In this document: one piece after another, positions 59,843 through 64,000 of the stretch
Layout: each line of letters starts with the position of its first letter
Numbering within the stretch: position 1 is the first letter of the stretch
NCBI RefSeq assembly: GCF_030733265.1
Contig: NZ_JASHJI010000011.1
Location: forward strand, 1-64,000
Length of the DNA: 64,000 nucleotides
DNA from: Roseibium sp. MMSF_3412
Lineage (GTDB): Bacteria; Pseudomonadota; Alphaproteobacteria; Rhizobiales; Stappiaceae
Direction: 5' to 3'
The notes under the pieces: model-generated
Told to the model about the DNA's origin: nothing
The model's input: only the letters and a program-made list of their open reading frames with translations
Database searches by the model: none
Program-made: the position numbers and the translations under genes

Positions 59843-60829
59843 ATGAAATCAATTTTGAAAGGCGCGGTGGCAGCCCTTGCCGTCATGAGCACTGCAACGC
59901 TGGTTCAGGCAACGGAACTGCGGTTGTCTCACCAGTGGTCCAACAAGGATGTCCGCCACCAGGTGGCGCAGATCGTTGCAGATGAAGTGGCTGCCGCAGA
60001 TGTTGGTCTGGAGATCAAGATCTTCGGCTCCAAGTCCCTGTTCAAGCCACGCGAGCAATACAAGCCGCTCAGCCGCGGTCAGCTCGACATGACCGTGTTT
60101 CCGCTGAGCTATGCCGGTGGCCAGCAGCCGGCCTACAACCTGACCCTCATGCCCGGTCTGGTGAAGAACCACGACCATGCGGCGCGCCTCAGCGAGTCGC
60201 CATTCATGGACGCCCTTGAGGCGAAAATGGCGGACGATGACGTGATGGTCCTGGTTCACGGCTACCTGGCCGGTGGTTTTGCCGGAACGGACAAGTGCAT
60301 CACCAGCCCGGATGACGTCAAAGGACTGCAGACCCGTGCGGCGGGCAAATCCTTCGAACAGATGCTGGCAGGCGCAGGTGCCTCGATCGCATCCATGGCG
60401 TCTTCGGAGATCTACAACGCCATGCAAACGGGCGTTCTTCAGGCAGCCAACACGTCGTCTTCGTCGTTCGTGTCCTATCGCATCTACGAACAGGTCAAGT
60501 GCTACACACCTGCGGGCGACGTTGCCCTCTGGTTCATGTACCAGCCGCTTCTGATGAACAAATCGACATTCGAAGGTCTCAACGAAGCGCAGCAGCAGGC
60601 GCTGCTGGCCGGTGCCGAGAAGGCCGAAGCATTCTACCTTGCCGAGGCGAAAAAACAGGATGCGGCCTCCGTGCAGGTGTTTGAGGAAGCCGGTGTCGAG
60701 ATCGCACAGATGAGCCCGGAAGACTTTGAAGCCTGGCGCAAGCTGGCGATGGAAACGTCCTACCAGAAATTCGTCGAGGAAGTTCCGGACGGGCAGGACC
60801 TGCTCGACAAGGCGCTCGCCGTAGAGTGA
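59843..60829 (+). CDS. matP: TRAP transporter solute-binding protein (malonate/dicarboxylate type)
   Basis: 328 aa with signal peptide (GAVAALAVMSTATLVQA) and DctP-family domains: LRLSHQWSNKDVRHQVAQIVADEV, IFGSKSLFKPREQYKPLSRGQLDMTVFP, LMPGLVKNHDHAARL, MQTGVLQAANTSSSSFVSYRIYEQVKCYT, and MNKSTFEGLNEAQQQALL. Strong ribosome site GGGAGGAAATC. Substrate malonate is inferred from the downstream decarboxylase and the matPQMAB precedent in Sinorhizobium. Confidence 0.87.
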   Translation: MKSILKGAVAALAVMSTATLVQATELRLSHQWSNKDVRHQVAQIVADEVAAADVGLEIKIFGSKSLFKPREQYKPLSRGQLDMTVFPLSYAGGQQPAYNLTLMPGLVKNHDHAARLSESPFMDALEAKMADDDVMVLVHGYLAGGFAGTDKCITSPDDVKGLQTRAAGKSFEQMLAGAGASIASMASSEIYNAMQTGVLQAANTSSSSFVSYRIYEQVKCYTPAGDVALWFMYQPLLMNKSTFEGLNEAQQQALLAGAEKAEAFYLAEAKKQDAASVQVFEEAGVEIAQMSPEDFEAWRKLAMETSYQKFVEEVPDGQDLLDKALAVE

Positions 60830-60896
60830 CACACCAGGTGGCGGCCGATGGCCGCCACGCTTCTTGTTTCAATCCCGGATCTTGAGGGAGTCGGTA

Positions 60897-61439
60897 ATGG
60901 CCGGCCATAGTTCCGCTGTTGTCGCGCGCACGGGAAACAATCCGTTCCTGCGCGCCGTCGCAGCCATCTCAACCCTTGCAGGCTGGTGCTCGGCGGCCAT
61001 GATCGTTGCCGCGGTTGCGATCACCTGCCAGATGATCTTCGTGCGGTTCGTCCTCAACGGTTCGACGGTCTGGCAGACCGAGGCGGTCATCTACCTCGTC
61101 ATCGCAGCGACACTGGTCGGACTGCCTTATGTCCAGCGCCTGCGCGGTCACGTGAATGTGGATCTCATTCCGCTTTCGCTCGGGCCTCGTGCGCGGTTCG
61201 CACTTGCCATGCTCACCTCCGCCCTGTCGATCGTCATCGTGTCGATCATGCTGTGGTACGGGTTCGAATACTGGCATTTCGCCTGGGATCGCGGCTGGCG
61301 TTCCGACACGGTCTGGGGCGTCAGGCTCTGGATCCCCTATTTCTCCATTCCGATCGGGTTCGGTCTGCTCCTGCTTCAGCTGATTGCTGACCTGGTGGCC
61401 GTTCTGACCGGAACCGACAAACCGTTTGGCCTGGAGTAA
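60897..61439 (+). CDS. matQ: TRAP transporter small membrane subunit
   Basis: 180 aa from ATG 60897 (GAGGGAGTC upstream), four TM helices of the DctQ family: STLAGWCSAAMIVAAVAITCQMIFVRFVLNGSTVWQTEA, IYLVIAATLVGLPYVQRLRGHVNVDLI (the conserved GHV.VD motif), FALAMLTSALSIVIVSIMLWYG, and IPYFSIPIGFGLLLLQL. Pairs with the DctM-type subunit 5 bp downstream. Confidence 0.9.
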   Translation: MAGHSSAVVARTGNNPFLRAVAAISTLAGWCSAAMIVAAVAITCQMIFVRFVLNGSTVWQTEAVIYLVIAATLVGLPYVQRLRGHVNVDLIPLSLGPRARFALAMLTSALSIVIVSIMLWYGFEYWHFAWDRGWRSDTVWGVRLWIPYFSIPIGFGLLLLQLIADLVAVLTGTDKPFGLE

Positions 61440-61444
61440 GCGAG

Positions 61445-62761
61445 ATGGATCCCCTTCTACTGGGCGCAATCGTCGCGATTGCCACAATCCTGGTTCTCTT
61501 TTCCGGCGTTTCGGTCGCCATCGGGCTGCTGATCGTTTCCGCGGGCTTCCTGATCATCTTCGACGGCCCCCGCTCGCTGGAACTCATGCCGGAAATCCTG
61601 TTCGGCAAGCTCGACAATTTCGCACTTCTGTCGATCCCGATGTTCATCATCATGGGCGCATCGATTGCGTCGACGCGAGCCGGTGCCGATCTCTACGAGG
61701 CCCTGGAACGATGGCTGACGCGTGTGCCGGGCGGACTGGTCGTGTCCAACCTCGGCGCCTGCGCCCTGTTCGCGGCCATGTCCGGCTCATCCCCCGCGAC
61801 CTGTGCCGCAATCGGCAAGATGGGAATTCCGGAAATGCGCAAGCGCGGTTATCCGGACGGCGTTGCAGCCGGGTCCATTGCCGCCGGTGGAACACTGGGC
61901 ATCCTGATCCCGCCCTCCGTCACGATGATCGTCTACGGCATCGCGACCGAAACCTCGATCGGCCGGCTGTTCCTGGCCGGTGTCATTCCCGGCCTGTTGC
62001 TGGTCGGTCTCTTCATGGCATGGTCGCTCTACTCGACCTGGCGGTCGGGAGAAGGCAGACGCCTCAGTTCCGGCAGCTACAGCTGGGGCCAGCGGTTCGA
62101 AATCCTGCCGCGCGTCCTGCCCTTCATCGCCATCATTCTGGGCGTGCTCTATGCCATGTATGGCGGTGTCGCAACACCGTCCGAGACGGCTGCGGTGGGT
62201 GCGCTTCTGTGCCTTATGATCGCAATGATCATCTACAAGCTCTGGCAGCCCCAGGCGCTTTGGGTGGTTCTGCGCGACAGCACCAAGGAATCGGTGATGA
62301 TCCTGTTCATCATCGCCGCCGCCGGTGTGTTCTCCTACATGCTCAGTTCGCTGTTCATCACCCAGTCGATCGCCGAATGGATCGGCACGCTGGATGTCAA
62401 TCGCTGGGTCCTTATGGGAGCCGTCAACATCTTTCTGCTGATCGCCGGTTTCTTCCTGCCGCCGGTCGCCGTCATTCTCATGGCAGCGCCGATCCTCTTG
62501 CCGATCATAACCACAGCCGGATTCGATCCAATCTGGTTCGCCGTTGTTCTGACGATCAACATGGAAATCGGGCTGATTTCTCCGCCCGTGGGTCTGAACC
62601 TTTACGTGATCAACGGCATCGCACCCGATATCTCGCTGAAAACGATCCTGACCGGTTCGCTGCCGTTTGTCGGATGCATGGTGCTGGCGATCATCCTTCT
62701 GTGTCTGTTTCCCGAACTGGCGACCTGGCTTCCGGACGTGGTCATGGGGAAAGCGGTATGA
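61445..62761 (+). CDS. matM: TRAP transporter large membrane subunit
   Basis: 438 aa, ~12 TM helices, DctM family: LLIVSAGFLIIFDGPRSLE, LLSIPMFIIMGASIASTRAGADLYEAL, AMSGSSPATCAAIGKMGIPEMRKRGYPDGVAAGSIAAGGTLGILIPPSVTMIVYG near 115-165 (the signature block), FFLPPVAVILMAAPILLPII, and TINMEIGLISPPVGLNLYVI. Its TGA overlaps the decarboxylase ATG (ATGA at 62758). Confidence 0.93.
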   Translation: MDPLLLGAIVAIATILVLFSGVSVAIGLLIVSAGFLIIFDGPRSLELMPEILFGKLDNFALLSIPMFIIMGASIASTRAGADLYEALERWLTRVPGGLVVSNLGACALFAAMSGSSPATCAAIGKMGIPEMRKRGYPDGVAAGSIAAGGTLGILIPPSVTMIVYGIATETSIGRLFLAGVIPGLLLVGLFMAWSLYSTWRSGEGRRLSSGSYSWGQRFEILPRVLPFIAIILGVLYAMYGGVATPSETAAVGALLCLMIAMIIYKLWQPQALWVVLRDSTKESVMILFIIAAAGVFSYMLSSLFITQSIAEWIGTLDVNRWVLMGAVNIFLLIAGFFLPPVAVILMAAPILLPIITTAGFDPIWFAVVLTINMEIGLISPPVGLNLYVINGIAPDISLKTILTGSLPFVGCMVLAIILLCLFPELATWLPDVVMGKAV

Positions 62762-64000
62762 CGCTGTTTGCCGACCTTCTGTCCACGGTCTTCGAGCGCC
62801 GCTACCGGCTCCCCGGGCGCTATCTCAGGAACGAGCGTCCGCTTGAGGACCTGGCTGACGAACTGGTCGGCTCGGCGGGCGAAACATCCGGTCTGGCCCT
62901 TGCACAGGATATCCTGTCCGGCTTCGAGAACCTGGATGATGACGAGAAACTCGCCTTTTTCCGGACAATCGCCGGCAGGCTCAACATTGATCCGGAAAAG
63001 GTGCGGATCGCGCTTGACGCCTATGAGCAGTCTCCGTCCAAGGCGACGTACAAGGACTTCATGACAGCGGCGGAACCACGCAGGCAGGAACTGTTCCGCC
63101 GCCTCAACCGGGTGCCCGGTGCAACGGGTACGCTGGTCGACATGCGTGCAAACCTCTTGAGACTCGGCGGGCAGGATCCGGAGCTTGATGCGCTGGATCT
63201 CGATCTCAGGCATCTGTTCGCGTCCTGGTTCAATCGCGGTTTCCTTGTGCTCAGGCCGATCAACTGGGAGAGCCCGGCCCACATCCTGGAAAAGATCATC
63301 GCCTATGAGGCCGTGCACGCGATCCACAGCTGGGATGACCTGCGCCGGCGGCTGGAGCCGGCGGATCGGCGCTGTTTCGCCTTCTTCCATCCGTCCATGC
63401 CGGACGAACCGCTTATTTTCGTGGAAGTCGCGCTGACCAAGGGGATCGCCAACTCCATTCAGTCGCTGCTGGCAGAAGACCGGGAAGCGCACGCGGCCGA
63501 AGACGCCGATACGGCCGTGTTCTATTCGATCTCGAACTGCCAGGCCGGCCTGGCGAACATCTCGTTCGGTAACTCGCTGATCAAACAGGTCGCGTCCGAC
63601 CTGGCGGCCGAGCTCGACGGGCTGAAGACCTTCGTCACCCTGTCCCCGATCCCGGGCCTGACACGCTGGCTGGAACGCGAAGGCGACGAATGGGCAGATG
63701 ATCCGCCGGACCAGATGAAGGCCAAGGCGGCGCATTATCTCCTCAATGCCAAATCGAGGGGAGACAGCCCCTTCGACCCGGTCGCCCGGTTTCACCTGGG
63801 CAACGGGGCGGTCATTCATGCCGTTCATGCCGGAGCGGACATGTCCGAAAAAGGTCAGGTCCAATCAGGCGGCACGATGGTCAATTATCTTTACGATCTC
63901 CCAAAAGTGGCGCAAAACCACGAAAAATACGCGACAACGCAGGAAGTCATGGCCACGGACGCGGTCAAGTCACTTGCAAAGACCGCTGTGCTCAACAAGA
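62758..64000 (+). CDS. matA: malonyl-CoA decarboxylase, 5' part (truncated by window end)
   Basis: Converts malonyl-CoA to acetyl-CoA and CO2. 414 codons are visible before the window ends; the reading frame is intact. MCD-family features: N-terminal helical bundle (LLSTVFERRYRLPGRYL; FFRTIAGRLNIDPEKV), then catalytic domain with LFASWFNRGFLVLRPINWESPAHILEKII, RRCFAFFHPSMPDEPLIFVEVALTKGIA near 205, SISNCQAGLANISFGNSLIKQVA near 265, TLSPIPGLTRWL and FHLGNGAVIHAVHAGAD. Translationally coupled to matM. A malonyl-CoA synthetase gene (matB) is expected just beyond the window. Confidence 0.93.
   Translation, partial: MTLFADLLSTVFERRYRLPGRYLRNERPLEDLADELVGSAGETSGLALAQDILSGFENLDDDEKLAFFRTIAGRLNIDPEKVRIALDAYEQSPSKATYKDFMTAAEPRRQELFRRLNRVPGATGTLVDMRANLLRLGGQDPELDALDLDLRHLFASWFNRGFLVLRPINWESPAHILEKIIAYEAVHAIHSWDDLRRRLEPADRRCFAFFHPSMPDEPLIFVEVALTKGIANSIQSLLAEDREAHAAEDADTAVFYSISNCQAGLANISFGNSLIKQVASDLAAELDGLKTFVTLSPIPGLTRWLEREGDEWADDPPDQMKAKAAHYLLNAKSRGDSPFDPVARFHLGNGAVIHAVHAGADMSEKGQVQSGGTMVNYLYDLPKVAQNHEKYATTQEVMATDAVKSLAKTAVLNK

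Overview
This window is a contiguous stretch of high-GC chromosome from an alphaproteobacterium. The gene content points to a marine Hyphomicrobiales/Stappiaceae-type organism such as Roseibium or Labrenzia. That assignment is inferred from gene content only: a pta-soeABC sulfonate module, a matPQMA-type malonate operon, a long-form hpf/rpoN/lptB cluster, and VPLPA-CTERM and OpgH proteins. Genes are densely packed, with many ATGA start/stop overlaps. I saw no rRNA, tRNA, CRISPR array or prophage.

Region 1 (1-8.1 kb) holds phosphate acetyltransferase and a three-subunit molybdenum sulfite dehydrogenase (soeABC). This is the usual end of sulfonate (taurine/sulfoacetaldehyde) breakdown: acetyl phosphate goes to acetyl-CoA and sulfite to sulfate. 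A GlxA/AraC-type regulator and a short Hsp70-like ATPase follow. Region 2 (8.1-11 kb) has a DUF1905 gene, a 270-bp MITE-like element with perfect 23-bp terminal inverted repeats, and a PepSY membrane protein with a DUF2946-like partner.

Region 3 (11-23.2 kb) is a corrin-ring (vitamin B12) locus: a small His-rich protein, CbiX with a His-rich tail, CobH/CbiC, an unknown 82-aa protein, CobL/CbiET, CobI/CbiL, a CbiG-CobJ fusion and CobM/CbiF. Past a 1.1-kb repeat-filled gap come CobB/CbiA and CobA on the other strand, then CbiD and CobK/CbiJ. The presence of CbiX, CbiG and CbiD, with no CobG, CobF or CobNST here, indicates the early-cobalt ('anaerobic-type') route.

Region 4 (23.2-49.2 kb) is a large polysaccharide region: WecG-type transferase, a Wzz/BY-kinase-like protein without a P-loop, Wzy-like, Wzx, several glycosyltransferases, a secreted GH5 glycosidase, an EctB-like aminotransferase with a TupA-like ATP-grasp ligase, a VPLPA-CTERM surface protein, and an apparent polyprenyl-phosphate-pentose pathway (HAD-UbiA fusion, DprE1-like oxidase, SDR, small EmrE/ArnF-like transporter, plus a possible GT-C enzyme). 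Next to it is a compact uncharacterised operon (dehydrogenase, active-site-less pterin-synthase-like protein, GT4 glycosyltransferase, methyltransferase), then an OpgH-like glucan synthase. The pentose module and the pterin-synthase-like operon are the best candidates for undescribed biology.

Region 5 (49.2-55.1 kb) is the conserved ptsN-hpf-rpoN-lptB-lptA-lptC-rnd block on the minus strand. Region 6 (55.2-59 kb) is a copper operon (copA, cueR, two c-type cytochromes) with a clear CueR promoter that fixes the copA start. Region 7 (59-64 kb) is a malonate operon: GntR regulator, TRAP transporter and malonyl-CoA decarboxylase, which runs off the window end.
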